From Sporosarcina sp. P33 (lineage in GTDB: Bacteria > Bacillota > Bacilli > Bacillales_A > Planococcaceae): a stretch of DNA of 64,000 bases. This document shows positions 63,198-64,000 of the stretch, piece by piece. The stretch covers positions 2,334,501 to 2,398,500 of the forward strand of contig NZ_CP015027.1 in the NCBI RefSeq assembly GCF_002077155.1, written 5' to 3'. The notes under the pieces are model-generated. The model saw nothing but the letters and a program-made list of their open reading frames with translations, had not been told where the DNA came from and made no database searches. The position numbers and the translations under genes were made by a program. Position 1 is the first letter of the stretch. The number at the start of each line of letters is the position of its first letter.

Positions 63198-64000
63198 GGT
63201 AAACCGTTGCCAACACCACCTTCTGCAACTCAGGTGGTAAAGACTTCAGCCGAATTCCAAAAAGCTTTGGCAAACCCAGCTGTTAAAACAATTAACTTAG
63301 ATGCAAGTATCGGGTCTACAGGTGATGTATTTAAAGCTAATCGTCTTGTAAATATCAATTTGAATAATAGAACCCTAACTGGTGATTTAAAGATAGAAAC
63401 TGATCTAGCGGGTACTATTAATCTTTCAGCCGGAACTGGTGGAAAAATCGTTGGAAACCTTGTAGTGAACGCGCAGAATGCAACTGTTAATAACAGCATT
63501 CCTGTAGAGAGTGGAAGTATTATTATCACGGATGTTGCTTTAGGTACATGGAATGAAAATGCAGACAATAACACAATTATCGTAAACGATTCAACAGGCG
63601 TTACTTTGAATATCGGTGAAGGCAAAACAGTTAGCTCACTTACATTGAACCAACCTACTACCGTTACTGTTCCAACAGGATCTACTATTACTACTTTGGA
63701 TGTTAAAGCTCCAGGATCCAAGGTATCTAATAACGGTACAGTTACTACTTTACAAGCTGATGCTCCAGTAGCTGTAGAAGGTAAAGTGCCAACTAATGTA
63801 ACTGGTAGTGCTGCAGGCGATGTTGAAGTTTCAGTAAAAGTGGATAGCAAGCAATTATTACTAGATGCTATCGCAGATACAAAAATTACCGAGATTGTTG
63901 TAGATGGAACTATCGGTTCAACTAACGATTTCGGTGAATTCAATATTGAAAGAGCTTTAACAATTAAAGGTGCTACAAATAACTCAGTTTACGGTACTTT
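63198..64000 (+). CDS. S-layer-like protein, 3' exon of unit B (runs off the window)
   Basis: An open frame beginning GKPLPTPPSATQVVKTSAEF and continuing to the window end. It is related to the beta-helix region of exon 46296 (AEFQKALANPAVKTINLD; NINLNNRTLTGDLKIET; ITDVALGTWNENADNN) but clearly diverged, more so than the introns are. Spliced to the frame ending at 62490 it would continue in phase. No start codon with a ribosome binding site is present. The 3' end is not seen. Confidence 0.75.

Overview
The window looks like chromosomal DNA of an endospore-forming, flagellated member of the Planococcaceae, most likely Sporosarcina or a close relative. This is inferred from three things. The left half keeps the Bacillus subtilis gene order ywzB-murA-spoIID-spoIIQ-...-spoIIID-mbl-flhO-flhP-fabZ-ywpF-ssbB-ywqA/ywqB. 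The right half holds a large S-layer gene with three SLH domains. Next to it are the wecC and tagA/wecG genes for an N-acetylmannosamine-type wall polymer.

Bases 1-26 kb carry the conserved core: peptidoglycan precursor synthesis (murA), sporulation (spoIID, spoIIQ, spoIIID), shape and flagellum genes (mbl, flhO, flhP), fatty-acid synthesis (fabZ), glycerol kinase, an SSB paralogue and a SNF2/SWIM pair (ywqA/ywqB). Inserted between spoIIQ and spoIIID is an alcohol/aldehyde module (4.0-11.1 kb). It has an aldehyde dehydrogenase and a methanol-dehydrogenase-like Fe-ADH behind a sigma-54 promoter overlapped by a cre site. Convergent to these lies an operon with a second Fe-ADH, a soluble histidine kinase and an NtrC-type regulator.

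Bases 26-40 kb carry smaller envelope and unknown genes: a Yip1 plus membrane-fusion-protein pair, a NERD-domain protein, an SLH-CAP protein, an S41 protease, wecC and tagA. Two kinds of intergenic repeat are scattered here and further left. One is five blocks of CGCTCATA-type motifs spaced almost exactly 21 bp, all in the same orientation. The other is four GC-rich structured repeats ending in GGCGGACGC/GCGTCCGCC-like arms.

Bases 40-64 kb are the most unusual part. A 1078-residue SLH S-layer gene with tandem promoters is followed by a second S-layer-like gene split by an ORF-less group II intron (45590-46295). The intron has a textbook domain V. Its 5' boundary motif lies 8 nt after the apparent splice point, so splicing would remove the stop codons and fuse two open frames into a product of about 1280 residues. 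A second copy of the same exon-intron-exon unit, missing its 5' end, starts at 60.45 kb and runs off the window. Between the two units lies an A+T-richer accessory island (about 49.1-60.4 kb). It has two tyrosine recombinases, a radC remnant, a DUF927-type ATPase broken by a stop codon, RHH-like small proteins and an Rpn-family nuclease. The arrangement closely recalls the alternatively spliced surface-layer gene reported in Clostridium tetani.
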